DNA of 36,321 nucleotides, taken from the NCBI GenBank assembly GCA_964431685.1, contig CAYSLA010000017.1, forward strand, positions 1 to 36,321. Reading direction: 5' to 3'. The position numbers and the translations under genes were made by a program. The notes under the pieces were generated by a model. That model was not told where the DNA came from, did not search any database, and saw only the letters and a list, made by a program, of their open reading frames with translations. This document shows, in pieces, positions 1 through 8,649 of the stretch (the stretch's first letter is position 1; each line of letters starts with the position of its first letter). This DNA comes from CAYSLA01 sp964431685. Lineage in GTDB: Bacteria; Armatimonadota; UBA5829.

Positions 1-2370
1 CGGATGGACATCTATCCGATCCCCGAAGACGAGTGGCAGTGGGCAGAAGCATGGGGCGAATACAGGCAGTACTTCCCCCGATACTTTAAGACAGCCGGAA
101 CCGTCCACGTCTTTCTGAGGAATATCGGTGAGCGCCCCATCGACATCGACGATATTCTGTACAACGGCAAGCCCGTTGACGAGGTGTGCACAAGGGCTGA
201 CTTTGCAGGGCCTGTGATCTGGCACAGAGCTAATCCTGAGACCATACAACCCGGGCAGATGGGAATGGTGTATGTCAGACTCCGGGACAAACCGGACAAA
301 CCGGTGGACATAGGAATCGTGACTGGGGACGGACAGAAATTGGCTGTCCGGTTGGGTGAATCTGACGTGGAGCAGTTGAGAATTGGCGATGTCGGGTTCA
401 ACCGGGAAATCGACAAGGTCTACGTCTATGTCAACAAGCTGGCGACTCGTCGCCTATCCGTCACGGGCATATCCATCGACGGTATCGACCAGACGGCAAA
501 CAGTAAGATCATAAATGCCGGCTTCGCAAAGGACAATGCCGCTCTTGTGGAGGTAAGCCTCACCAAGCCTCTTGCCTACGGCAGTTATCACTGCATCAAG
601 GTCACGACCAAAGAAGGGCTTGTGGCGATGCACCAGGTCCGGGCACGCGACGACAACTACCCTCGGGTTATGATAGGGGGCAAAGTTCAGGAGTACTACG
701 CCAAGTTCTTTAACACAATTTATAGCCTGCAAGGCTTTTTGCCCGCAACGCCCAACTGGTGGGACAAGGATGGCGACCTCGAGAAATATGGATTCAGTTG
801 GATATGTCAGGCGCCTACGGAAGAAATCATCAGGGCGGGCGCTACCGTTCCACCGGGCCGGATTATGTATAACAACGTGGACGAGCCAGACGCCCACGAG
901 CCTGGCCCGCTTCCGTATATGGATCGCTGCGGGATAAACGTCATGCGGCTACTCGAGCCGGTGATGAAAATGCAGCGCAGACTCGACCCACATCACGACA
1001 CCACTGTGATTATCGACCGAACCTATGCACCGCGCAACTGGCTGGACTATGGGGAGGTTCCGGATGTCGTGATCAATGACGTATACGTGCCGACTCGCTG
1101 GCACAGCTTTGATCTCGGGGCTATTCCGGTGACGGTCGACGCCGTAAAGGCCGCTGTTGGGCCGCGACCATCGCACATAATGCTCTTTGGCTGCGCGAAC
1201 ACCGGTCACCACGTGCAGCGTTCGCCGACCCCCGAAGAGAACGACATGTCGGTTCACTACGTAATCGGCTCGGGGGCGAAGGGTCTGCACTACTTCCTGG
1301 ATTGGAACTCATATCCCGGCGTCTTTGAGGGGGGCTACTACATCGGCGCGCCTCGGACAAACATGCTCTGGAAGAATATGGGGCGGATGAATGCCGAGAT
1401 TGCCCGATTGCAGCCGCTCCTCTCAATCGGCCACCCGTTTGATGTGGTGAAGTCAGACAATGACAAGCTTTGGGCGAAATCATTGCTCTGTGGAAAGGAC
1501 AACATTGTGGTTGTGCTTGTCAACCGCAAACACAATATCCCATCCGAGGGTGCCTTCACAGGGACGGTGCAACCCTACGTCTTTCCTGTGAAGAACAGCA
1601 CCGTTTCAATAGACATCCCTGAATGGTTCAATATGGCGAAGGCCGTGCGTGTGAGCTGGGACGGAGTTAAGCCGGTTGCGCTGGCGGGGAGAGGCAGGAA
1701 GAAGTTGCTCAAGGTTGATGAACTGAGAACTTCCATGGTTCTGGTGCTTTCACAGGACCCGAACATTGCTGACAAGCTTACAGTCGACCCGAAGCAGTTT
1801 GCGGCTCTGCTTGAGTCGGAGAAGCCCGTGTTTGTCACCAACGGCCCCACGATTGCTGACGTCGCTCGCCCCAACGCGCGGGTACTGCTAAGTGACGAAG
1901 ACTTGGAGTCAGGCAGCCTTGTGCTGGATCTTACGGACGCGGCGACGCTTCAGAACGCTGTATCCATAAGAACCGAGGGTGAACTCAAACTCGAACCGGG
2001 CAAGTGGCTCGGTCTTATGACGAAGCCGGACTGGCACGGTGAGTCGGAAATCGTCTTCAAGGTGGAAAGCAGCGTTCCTCTGAAGAAACTCACAGCCACT
2101 CTTCAGAGCCAAACCCCGAATTTCGCCGCTCGTTCGCACAACGTTATCGGGGTATCGCTGGATGGCTTGGCCTATTCGGAACTCTCAACTTTGAACGCTC
2201 AGTGGAACGGCGGTGTTTCAGGTGAAGTGTTAGCCGCATCGGTTGAGCCGGAGGCTGGTGCGAGTGCGAATACGTTCTATGTCCGTATTCTGATGAGGGA
2301 TCCTGGGATCGTTGCGACTGACCAGGCAACAAACCTGGTTGAGAAACTCACGTTGAGTTGGCAACAATAG
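1..2370 (+). CDS. Large putative glycan-active protein, 5' end cut by window
   Basis: The frame is open to base 1; the ATG at 4 is only the first in view and the real start is probably upstream. About 788 residues are visible. An N-terminal beta-rich part is followed by a probable TIM-barrel-like region with a conspicuous acidic run NVDEPDAHEP near residue 290. From about residue 499 there is a beta-sandwich of the kind that caps many glycoside hydrolases (strand NIVVVLVNR, then VSIDIPEW and a closing SMVLVLS), then a second C-terminal beta domain ending KLTLSW. I cannot place it in a named glycoside hydrolase family and no catalytic pair is proven. A remnant ORF starts 8 bases after its stop and a second large protein follows, so it heads a + strand group ending at 4335. 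Glycan activity is inferred from architecture only. Confidence 0.7.
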   Translation, partial: RMDIYPIPEDEWQWAEAWGEYRQYFPRYFKTAGTVHVFLRNIGERPIDIDDILYNGKPVDEVCTRADFAGPVIWHRANPETIQPGQMGMVYVRLRDKPDKPVDIGIVTGDGQKLAVRLGESDVEQLRIGDVGFNREIDKVYVYVNKLATRRLSVTGISIDGIDQTANSKIINAGFAKDNAALVEVSLTKPLAYGSYHCIKVTTKEGLVAMHQVRARDDNYPRVMIGGKVQEYYAKFFNTIYSLQGFLPATPNWWDKDGDLEKYGFSWICQAPTEEIIRAGATVPPGRIMYNNVDEPDAHEPGPLPYMDRCGINVMRLLEPVMKMQRRLDPHHDTTVIIDRTYAPRNWLDYGEVPDVVINDVYVPTRWHSFDLGAIPVTVDAVKAAVGPRPSHIMLFGCANTGHHVQRSPTPEENDMSVHYVIGSGAKGLHYFLDWNSYPGVFEGGYYIGAPRTNMLWKNMGRMNAEIARLQPLLSIGHPFDVVKSDNDKLWAKSLLCGKDNIVVVLVNRKHNIPSEGAFTGTVQPYVFPVKNSTVSIDIPEWFNMAKAVRVSWDGVKPVALAGRGRKKLLKVDELRTSMVLVLSQDPNIADKLTVDPKQFAALLESEKPVFVTNGPTIADVARPNARVLLSDEDLESGSLVLDLTDAATLQNAVSIRTEGELKLEPGKWLGLMTKPDWHGESEIVFKVESSVPLKKLTATLQSQTPNFAARSHNVIGVSLDGLAYSELSTLNAQWNGGVSGEVLAASVEPEAGASANTFYVRILMRDPGIVATDQATNLVEKLTLSWQQ

Positions 2371-2377
2371 CAATCGA

Positions 2378-2566
2378 ATGATCAGATGCGGCCAGAACAA
2401 TGTCACGGTTACAGTGGCGTTGCCTCCGTCTATGAACAATGTCACTGTGTTTGACGTTACGGAAGACGGGCTCGTGCCGCCGGACTGCAGAGTCGAGGGC
2501 GGGAAATGCGTGCTAGAGGTCGATTCCATCGAATCGGGTCGGGTTTTTCTGCTGAGAAAGGTTTGA
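2378..2566 (+). pseudogene. 62-codon remnant of a C-terminal beta-sandwich domain
   Basis: The translation has the strand pattern of a glycoside-hydrolase C-terminal cap: VTVTVALPP, NNVTVFDVTEDG, KCVLEVDS, GRVFLLRK. The cap domain inside the preceding gene follows the same plan. It is too short to fold as an enzyme and lies in a different frame from the preceding gene, whose own end (KLTLSW) looks natural. Its stop TGA at 2564-2566 overlaps the next start as TGATG, so a ribosome finishing this ORF could restart on the next gene. Most likely it is the 3' end of a deleted paralogue that still serves as a coupling leader. A small stand-alone protein, or a frameshift from the preceding gene, are alternatives. 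Confidence 0.4.
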
Positions 2567-4335
2567 TGTTCAGCATGAGACGTGAAGCGAAACGGACGAC
2601 TCTACTGGAGGCTGCCGCAGTGGCAGTTGCCGTGATTCTGATCGGTGCCTTGGACATCGGTTCCAGCTCGGTAAGCGCTCAGTCAGGGAAGCGTCAGCAT
2701 GGCGGATTTGCGGATGGGGGCGTCTACGTAGGAGGAAACGTGTGGGGCGGAACTCTGAACCACTTCACAGCCGGTTTGGACTCAGACATCAATGCTCGTC
2801 TCGCGGAAGGCAGGAAGACTGGATCGTTGAATGTGGTCCAACTGCACGGGGAGAAGAACTGGCGAGGTGATCCTGCTCAGCTTGCGGCCCAACTTGCCGA
2901 CTGGTTGAAGAAGACCGATACCTCCAAGATAGATGTTCTGATGCTTGGCGAGGAGCACATGTATGACGCCGGCAGGTTCCTCGACCCGCTCTACGACCTC
3001 ATCAAGAAGCACTGCGATGTGCCTGTGTATGTGTGGCCGTCATCTCCGATGGGACCGCTGGGCAAAGCCGACGGTTACGGCTACGACCACTACGGCGTCC
3101 GATACACGGATTTCCGGCGAAAAGTCGTGGAGTTCTTGTCCACCGGCAAGCCTTTTCTCATGTGTATCGATGGCTCAGGATACAGCGACATCATCTCCGC
3201 CCGTGAACAGGTGATGGTGTGTCGCGAGTTCGATATCCCCGCAGTCTACTTTGTTGCCGACAGTGGGTCGGGGGGACTGAACGGGTGGCTCTACGGGGGC
3301 GCGGTCTATATGCCGTGGCGCAACTTCGTGTTCAGCGCTCTTGAGTTTCAGCGACGCAGCAAAGGACCCTCGCAGGTGGCTTCTGGCGATGTTATCTGGG
3401 GTGAACCAATTGACCTTGCAGGTGACTACGATGGCAAGATTGCCTATTCGTGGTCAGGGATAGGTCCTTCGACCGTCTATGGGTTCAAGCGCCTTAAGAT
3501 TGATTCTGTCGGAGTGCGCGCCACGGACAAGCGAGAAGCCGCTCTCGACTACCAGTTCTGGTCCATACTTCCAGTAGAAGATGCGGTGCTCGTGCTTTCC
3601 TCGGCGCAATCAGAAGACAGGAGAGCAAGTCCTCTGAAGGTCGAACTCTCGCGATGCGGAAAGATGGATGAGTGGCGAGAAGTGACGGGCACGGCCGGGG
3701 CCGATCAGAAGGTATCATACGCTCTGGGAAATCCAGGAATGGAGTTCCGGATAAGGATCACCTTCCCCGATTTGAGTGCTCCTGCCCTGAAGTCGTGCCA
3801 CGTTGGCGGGCGCGTTACTCCAAGCGATGATCGCTCTACGGATCTGGGTCTGTTTGTGGATGGTTGGCGAGGCGGAATCAGATATCGACAGAACCTTGGC
3901 GCAGGGACATGGAGGACAATGGGCGTAGTTGACAACTCCGCGGCCCTGGAGCCGGATGGTCTGGCATTGCGGGGAGCATCTGGCTATGGTGTGTCTGCGA
4001 ACGTTGTCCAGAAGTTTGTCAGTCGCCGTCCGCTGAAGGATATCGTTGTTCGACTCACGGGTCTGTCCAACGGGCGAAATCTGGGTGGGTCGTTCTCACT
4101 GGGCGTATCGCTTGACGGCAAAAATGTCATCAAGCAGGGCGTAAGGGGCGGCGAGCCGGAAGGGTCCGATGGCACTTACCACGGAACTCACATCGCCGAT
4201 CTTTCCGGTATTGCTGATTTCCAGGGCGTGACGGCTTTCTATGTACACATGGGTCAGTCAAACCACTCAGGTTTGCGCGGATCGGTGAGCAGCAGTCTGG
4301 AGACGCTTGAGATAGACGCTGCATTTGGGCCGTAG
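2566..4335 (+). CDS. Exported putative glycan-active protein, 589 aa
   Basis: The start is placed at 2566 rather than the in-frame ATG at 2506. GAGAAAGG lies 4-5 bases upstream, the start overlaps the preceding stop as TGATG, and the protein then begins with a signal peptide (basic MRREAKR, hydrophobic VAVAVILIGAL, a small-residue site near SVSA). The mature N-terminal half looks like a TIM-barrel: it has VVQLHGEKNW, VLMLGEEHMYD, VYVWPSSP and a strand ending FLMCIDGSGY. The C-terminal half is beta-rich (WRTMGVVDN through LETLEIDA), like a carbohydrate-binding sandwich. No named family is recognised, and E/D residues at strand ends are only candidate catalysts. An extracytoplasmic glycan-processing role beside the preceding gene is an inference. 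Confidence 0.7.
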   Translation: MFSMRREAKRTTLLEAAAVAVAVILIGALDIGSSSVSAQSGKRQHGGFADGGVYVGGNVWGGTLNHFTAGLDSDINARLAEGRKTGSLNVVQLHGEKNWRGDPAQLAAQLADWLKKTDTSKIDVLMLGEEHMYDAGRFLDPLYDLIKKHCDVPVYVWPSSPMGPLGKADGYGYDHYGVRYTDFRRKVVEFLSTGKPFLMCIDGSGYSDIISAREQVMVCREFDIPAVYFVADSGSGGLNGWLYGGAVYMPWRNFVFSALEFQRRSKGPSQVASGDVIWGEPIDLAGDYDGKIAYSWSGIGPSTVYGFKRLKIDSVGVRATDKREAALDYQFWSILPVEDAVLVLSSAQSEDRRASPLKVELSRCGKMDEWREVTGTAGADQKVSYALGNPGMEFRIRITFPDLSAPALKSCHVGGRVTPSDDRSTDLGLFVDGWRGGIRYRQNLGAGTWRTMGVVDNSAALEPDGLALRGASGYGVSANVVQKFVSRRPLKDIVVRLTGLSNGRNLGGSFSLGVSLDGKNVIKQGVRGGEPEGSDGTYHGTHIADLSGIADFQGVTAFYVHMGQSNHSGLRGSVSSSLETLEIDAAFGP

Positions 4336-4350
4336 ATGCATCCGACTATC

Positions 4351-4405
4351 GAACTGAACGGGCAGTCGCGGGCTCCGACAAGCGTATGGGCCACCCGTTC
4401 AGTTC
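4351..4405. terminator. Perfect 12-bp inverted repeat between convergent genes
   Basis: GAACTGAACGGG at 4351-4362 is exactly complementary to CCCGTTCAGTTC at 4394-4405, with a 31-base loop. It lies between the stop of the + strand gene (4335) and the stop of the - strand gene (4426), where a bidirectional terminator is expected. There is no good T run on either side, so it may be Rho-assisted or act as a 3'-end stabilising hairpin. Confidence 0.5.
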
Positions 4406-4425
4406 TCACTCTCCCAGTCAATTAG

Positions 4426-5232
4426 CTACATTCCAGTAAACACATCTATCCAGAGGAGCTGGCAGGGGACGCCGGTGGCTCTGTGGAAGCCTATGTTGAC
4501 AGGCGAGCCGATTTGGACATCCGCGGGGCTTCCTTTTGTGTTGGGGCCTATTCGTGGGCGGATGGTGATTGCGGTGGCTGGTCCGGCCTGCACTGCGATT
4601 TCACGTTGACGGATGGTCTTCACAGTCAGAACGTTGCCATTGATAGCAATCACGGTGCCCCTCGCAGTCTCTGGAACAAAAGCCACACGCACCGCGCCGA
4701 GTATACCGTTGTTCTCAACGCAGCTAATCATGGCGGTGTATCCGACCCGCAGGTCTTCCGCAGTTCCGATGTAGCGCTGGGCGTGGTATGTCGTGTCCGG
4801 GCTGACCGCCACTTTCACCGTAGTCTGTTTGCTCTTGAGGGTTATGAGGTTGCCGTCAAGAGCTGTGATGACGCCACTGACCGATGGTCTTGGGACGAGA
4901 ATGCCAAGCGCCACAGGCACAGCGTCTCTCGTTGGCTCATACCGCACGACCACGGAGTCGCCTGGTTTGACATCAGCAATGCTTGCCTTCTTTCCCAGAA
5001 CGAATACGGCGGTTCGCTGTGTCACCCTGAACGACGGAGTGCCTCTTTTTGTCTTCACTGAGATGGACGCTGGACTCGACGCCTCGACGATGCCCATCAC
5101 CGTGGGTTTTGCGAGTGGGTTCTTACCCCACCACATTGCGCCCACATCGCCTTTCTCAGCAGCCTGAGAAACTGCTGCCGCCAGTATGATAGCGGCAACC
5201 GCTGCAGCCATCACCAACACTTGTCTTTTCAT
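4426..5232 (-). CDS. Exported protein with three DUF5666-like beta repeats
   Basis: The start at 5232 is chosen over the upstream ATG at 5259. It has GGAGG 8 bases upstream and opens directly into a signal peptide (MKRQVLVMAAAVAAIILAA, cleavage near SQA). The mature part of this 268-residue protein holds three copies of one beta unit: VMGIVEASSPASISVKT, SGVITALDGNLITLKSK and RGTVIAINGNVLTVKT, each followed by a short beta arm ending in T-x-Y/F/I-type strands. This pattern is typical of DUF5666-like small beta-barrels. No catalytic residues are evident, so a periplasmic binding or structural role is the most that can be said. A TATGAT-like -10 may lie on the - strand at 5255-5260, but I see no good -35. 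Confidence 0.75.
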   Translation of the reverse strand: MKRQVLVMAAAVAAIILAAAVSQAAEKGDVGAMWWGKNPLAKPTVMGIVEASSPASISVKTKRGTPSFRVTQRTAVFVLGKKASIADVKPGDSVVVRYEPTRDAVPVALGILVPRPSVSGVITALDGNLITLKSKQTTVKVAVSPDTTYHAQRYIGTAEDLRVGYTAMISCVENNGILGAVRVAFVPETARGTVIAINGNVLTVKTIRQREIAVQAGPATAITIRPRIGPNTKGSPADVQIGSPVNIGFHRATGVPCQLLWIDVFTGM

Positions 5233-5319
5233 TTTTGTTACCTCCTCTTGCTGAATCATAACGGTTCGTGACAGAACATGCGTTTAGACGCTTGCGCTGT
5301 TATTCGGTTTCAGTCAAGT

Positions 5320-5348
5320 TTGCCTAGAAGCTCTGGGTTTCGTATAAT
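5320..5348 (+). promoter_or_regulatory. Sigma-70 promoter for the deacetylase operon
   Basis: TTGCCT at 5320-5325 and a perfect TATAAT at 5343-5348 are separated by exactly 17 bases. Transcription should start near 5355, just before GGGAGG and the ATG at 5371. This rules out the longer ORF start at 5278, which lies upstream of the promoter. Confidence 0.8.
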
Positions 5349-5370
5349 CAGTGCAACGCGGGGAGGTCAG

Positions 5371-6129
5371 ATGGACTCTACGAATCATTTGCCTGTATCA
5401 GGAACCAGTGCCGTATTGCTTTACCACAGGATGGGCAGACCCAAGCTATCCAGTCTTGTAGCGGGTCAATACGTTGTCCCCGGTCTGTTGGGGTTGCAGT
5501 TGGACTTTCTGAGGAACAGAGGCTGGGTTGCGACAACGCTGGATGAGATCGTGGGCGGATCGGCAGCACCAGATATGATAGTTGGAAAGCAGTTTGCCGT
5601 CACATTCGACGACGGGTATCTGAGCGTCTACGATTATGCCTACCCGGTCCTGAAGTCAAAAGGTGTCCTGGCGACCCTGTTCATCGTGGCTGACACGGTC
5701 GGTGGTTTGAACGAGTGGGATAGGAGAGCGGGCGACCAAACTGAGAAGATGATGACCGTGGATCAGATTCGAGAGATGGCGTCGGCTGGTTTCGAAATAG
5801 GTTCTCACACACTGTCTCACCCCTATCTTACCGGGCTGTCCGATGAGCAACTGAAGATGGAACTCTCAGACTCCAAGAGGAGGCTCGAAGACATTGTCGG
5901 CAAGGAAGTGGCCGCTTTCTCCTACCCCTACGGTGATTTCGACCTCCGAGTTTCCAGGGCTGCGGTTGAAGCGGGGTATCTCTATGCGGCCAGCACGAAA
6001 CTGGGGGTTGTTGTGCCGGGCACGGACGCGTTCGCCATACCGCGGGTCAACGTGCGTTGGAACGCCTTGGGCCATCTTCTTCTGCGAAAGATCAACCGTG
6101 CCGAACGCCTGTCGGGTATTGGCCCTTGA
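5371..6129 (+). CDS. Polysaccharide deacetylase (NodB/CE4 family)
   Basis: This family removes N- or O-acetyl groups from polysaccharides using a divalent metal. The NodB motifs are visible: TFDDGY at 78-83 (catalytic and metal Asp), SHTLSH at 145-150 (metal His pair) and YPYGD at 185-189. The start at 5371 has GGGAGG upstream and a strong promoter just before it. At 252 aa it is about one NodB domain with no signal peptide, so it may act in the cytoplasm or at the inner face of the membrane. Its stop overlaps the next start by three bases, so it is coupled to a GT4 glycosyltransferase. A role in making or trimming a surface glycan is inferred from that pairing. Confidence 0.9.
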   Translation: MDSTNHLPVSGTSAVLLYHRMGRPKLSSLVAGQYVVPGLLGLQLDFLRNRGWVATTLDEIVGGSAAPDMIVGKQFAVTFDDGYLSVYDYAYPVLKSKGVLATLFIVADTVGGLNEWDRRAGDQTEKMMTVDQIREMASAGFEIGSHTLSHPYLTGLSDEQLKMELSDSKRRLEDIVGKEVAAFSYPYGDFDLRVSRAAVEAGYLYAASTKLGVVVPGTDAFAIPRVNVRWNALGHLLLRKINRAERLSGIGP

Positions 6130-7181
6130 ACGCCCGCGTGCTGGAAGCAATAACTCCGCGGTCTCTGGGCGGAGCAGAGTTGTTCACTGTCCATCTAAGC
6201 CAGTACTTGAGTGGTGCTTCCTCCCTTGGAGCTTTGTTCTGTCCAAGCGGCCGAAAGTTCGTTTCTGCTGCACGAGATCACGGTGTTCCAGTTACGACAT
6301 GGTGGACCTTGGGAAAGCTGGACCCGCTTACAGTCATGCGATTGGCTGTGCTCGCCCGCCGGACCCGCTCGGATGTGATACACACTCATCTCTCGACGGC
6401 CGGCCTGTTGGGAGCTTTCGCGGCAAGGCTTGCGCGTGTTCGCTCTGTTGCGCACGTGCACGGCCTCAACAGCGCCGCATGCTTCAGATACTCCAATAGG
6501 ATAGTCGCAGTGTCATACGCAGTGAAGGCCCATTTGTGTGGCCAGGGCATTTCTTCGGAGAAGATTGAGGTGTGCTACAACGGGGTGGACACCAACTGGT
6601 ACAGGCCGATGGATTGTGCAGAGGGTCGACTGGCGTGTGGACTGGACAGCGAGGGGCCATACCTCGGGGTATTTGGACGTTTGTCTCCTGAAAAGGGACA
6701 ATACATTGCGCTGGAGGCCCTGGCGCTGATTGTGCAGGTGTTTCCGGCTGCCCGCCTTGTGCTGGTTGGATGCGGCCCGGAAGAGCCCATGCTGAGGGAG
6801 GCCGCAGTCAGACTGGGCCTAACTAAAAACGTGCTCTTTGCTGGGTTTCAGTCTGATGTTCGGCCCTGGATGGCCGCGTGTGACCTGGTGGTAGTTCCTT
6901 CGGTGAGAGAGGGCTTCGGGTTGTCTGCTGTTGAAGGAATGGCGATGGCGCGCACGGTGGTGGCCAGTCGTACCGGAGGGCTCGAGGAGATTGTGGAGGA
7001 CGGTCAGACGGGTCTGCATTTCGCCGCCGGAGACCCTGCACAGCTTGCGGAAACGGTCGTGCGCTTGCTGGAGGATTCTGATCTTTCCGAAGCTTTCGGG
7101 AGGGCTGCTCGGCAGCGCGCGGTTGAGACGTTTGACTCGGGCAAACAGTTCCGAGCGCTTCACACGATTCTGAGCGGTTAG
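6126..7181 (+). CDS. GT4-family glycosyltransferase
   Basis: This is a retaining GT-B glycosyltransferase that transfers a sugar from a nucleotide donor. The N-terminus VLEAITPRSLGGAE is the usual acceptor-side start of GT4 enzymes. The donor side has VFGRLSPEKGQ and the EX7E motif in EGFGLSAVE. I place the start at the TTG at 6126, which overlaps the deacetylase stop (TTGA) and gives a 351-residue protein of normal GT4 length. The in-frame GTG at 6138 is an alternative, and the ATG at 6057 lies deep inside the deacetylase and adds non-family sequence. It is the second gene of a three-gene + strand operon. Confidence 0.85.
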   Translation: MNARVLEAITPRSLGGAELFTVHLSQYLSGASSLGALFCPSGRKFVSAARDHGVPVTTWWTLGKLDPLTVMRLAVLARRTRSDVIHTHLSTAGLLGAFAARLARVRSVAHVHGLNSAACFRYSNRIVAVSYAVKAHLCGQGISSEKIEVCYNGVDTNWYRPMDCAEGRLACGLDSEGPYLGVFGRLSPEKGQYIALEALALIVQVFPAARLVLVGCGPEEPMLREAAVRLGLTKNVLFAGFQSDVRPWMAACDLVVVPSVREGFGLSAVEGMAMARTVVASRTGGLEEIVEDGQTGLHFAAGDPAQLAETVVRLLEDSDLSEAFGRAARQRAVETFDSGKQFRALHTILSG

Positions 7182-7213
7182 ATTTCCAGCGGAGCGAAGT
7201 TCGGGAGGCAGAA

Positions 7214-8023
7214 ATGGGATTATACGGCCGCCTTGGCCTGCAGGACACCTGCGTGACTGAAGTGAGATATGGAGACAGCCCGCCCGGATTACACCGCCTG
7301 GACTACTCAAGTCCAGTCGATGGAGCGCGCGACTGGGCTCTGGTTCTACCACCCAAAGCCGGGAACACGTGGGCCGTCATGATACATGGTCACGGGTCCG
7401 ATGGCAGCCAACTCTATACGCGTCAGGATGTTAGGGAGCTCTTTCTGCCTGAGTTTCTTGGGAGGGGCTTGGGAGTAGTTACGCCCAATCTCCGTGGCAA
7501 TTCGTGGATGTGTCCGGCATCGGTAGATGATCTCACCGCACTGCTTTGTTATCTCTCGGAAGAACACCAGGCCCGTAAGTTCATACTGGCAAGCGGGTCT
7601 ATGGGCGGCACGAGCAACCTGATCTATGCTGCTCTGCATCCGGAGATGGTGTCGGGCGTTGTCGCTCTCTGTCCCGCGACGGACCTGGCCTCATACTGTG
7701 ACTGGTGCCGTGCTTACCAGTCAGGGGTGTGGCGAGAGATTTATGACGCGATTGTTTTGGCATACGGTGGCTCGCCGGCAGACGTTCCGGACGTATACGC
7801 CGCTCACTCCGCTCTGAACGGTGCAGACCGCTTGAAGATGCCGGTTGCAGTGGTGCACGGTACCGCGGACGAGATCATCCCGGTGTCTCAATCTCGGCGT
7901 TTTGCCGGTGCAAAGGCCAATTCCAGTTCGTTTTTGTACATAGAAATCCCAGACGGAGACCACGATTCTCCAATCTCAAGACGGGTTGGTGCCGTCGAAT
8001 GGGTTCTTGACGCCGCAGGATGA
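7214..8023 (+). CDS. Alpha/beta-hydrolase
   Basis: This is a single-domain alpha/beta-hydrolase of 269 aa. The nucleophile is S129 in SGSMGG, the acid is probably D219 in GTADE, and the base is H250 in DGDHDS. An oxyanion-type HGHGSDG lies at 58-64. GGGAGG 5-6 bases upstream fixes the start. There is no signal peptide. It lies 32 bases after the glycosyltransferase and probably shares its transcript. The substrate is unknown; esterase or acyl-transfer activity on a glycan intermediate would fit the neighbours but is only inferred. Confidence 0.8.
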   Translation: MGLYGRLGLQDTCVTEVRYGDSPPGLHRLDYSSPVDGARDWALVLPPKAGNTWAVMIHGHGSDGSQLYTRQDVRELFLPEFLGRGLGVVTPNLRGNSWMCPASVDDLTALLCYLSEEHQARKFILASGSMGGTSNLIYAALHPEMVSGVVALCPATDLASYCDWCRAYQSGVWREIYDAIVLAYGGSPADVPDVYAAHSALNGADRLKMPVAVVHGTADEIIPVSQSRRFAGAKANSSSFLYIEIPDGDHDSPISRRVGAVEWVLDAAG

Positions 8024-8293
8024 GGACTTGTCTGAGTCCGAAGGCGCGATAAGTGTTGCCTCAAATAGGAATGTCTCCTTAGGGGTTCATCCGAGGAGTA
8101 TGACCGAGTTGGGCTCGATCTCATCTCGAACCAGCATTTTAGGACGGCAAATAGTGCCGCCACCGGGTTCGTGCGGGGTCGCCAAAGAACGAGTTGAGAA
8201 TGCAGGCGATGGCTACTACTGCCTCGACTGGTTTATGTGCTTCAGGAAACTGGCCAAGAAGTAGGTCTTACTTCGACCTGTATGCGCGAATGT
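8024..8293 (+). other. Unassigned transcribed stretch before a terminator
   Basis: This is about 270 bases between the hydrolase stop and an intrinsic terminator. A 92-codon frame (7986-8264) and a 54-codon internal start (ATG 8100) exist, but the GGAG before 8100 is only one base away and neither product resembles a known family. Small hairpins are visible, for example GGCA-AATAG-TGCC near 8150 and AGGTC-TTACTTC-GACCT at 8263-8279. It could be a long 3' UTR or a small RNA. I do not recognise a named RNA family. Confidence 0.3.
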
Positions 8294-8329
8294 GCCCCGA
8301 TTACGCTTGTGGTCGGGGCGTTTTCTTTT
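8294..8329 (+). terminator. Intrinsic terminator
   Basis: The stem GCCCCGA (8294-8300) pairs with TCGGGGC (8313-8319) across a 12-base loop. It is followed by the U-tract TTTTCTTTT at 8321-8329. This is the clearest Rho-independent terminator in the window, and it insulates the glycan operon from the CoA-disulfide reductase operon. Confidence 0.85.
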
Positions 8330-8592
8330 CGTTGCGATCCACTACATTCCTCCTGCGCGTAGCTGGTGCGGGTTTGGGCACGACTCTTGGTGCCAAGTGG
8401 GAACTTGCCGAGCTTAAGACTTCCCGGTTTGTTGCAGTGCGGTGTTTGGTTGGAATTGTGCATGTCATTCGGCCTAGCAGATGCACGGCGTGAAGTCACC
8501 TGCGGCGGATCGCCGCTATCCGACGGGTGAGATGTAACTTTGCCGCGCCTCCCTGCAGTCCGGGAGCGCACTGATTTGCCAAATGATCTACA

Positions 8593-8622
8593 TTGGATGT
8601 AACATACATCTAAGTCTAGTAT
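8593..8622 (+). promoter_or_regulatory. Candidate promoter for CoA-disulfide reductase operon
   Basis: TTGGAT at 8593-8598 and TAGTAT at 8617-8622 have an 18-base spacer, which contains most of operator A. The predicted start near 8629 leaves a short leader with AAAGGAGG at 8635-8642 before the GTG start. TTGCCA at 8576-8581 with TAACAT at 8600-8605 (18-base spacer) is an alternative. Confidence 0.5.
8594..8612. promoter_or_regulatory. Operator A of the shared palindrome
   Basis: TGGATGTAACATACATCTA matches the perfect 19-bp palindrome at 24801-24819 at 16 of 19 positions and keeps the GATGTA/TACATC arms. It lies between the candidate -35 and -10 boxes of the 8650 operon. A lone half-site, GATGTAAC, occurs about 60 bases upstream at 8531-8538. 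It is probably bound by the PadR protein encoded at 29636-30055, which is an inference. Confidence 0.65.
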
Positions 8623-8649
8623 GCTTACTACGCAAAGGAGGTCGGAATC

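Noticed and set aside
7986..8264. 92-codon frame after the hydrolase
   Set aside because: It overlaps the hydrolase end, has no good ribosome site and no recognisable product.
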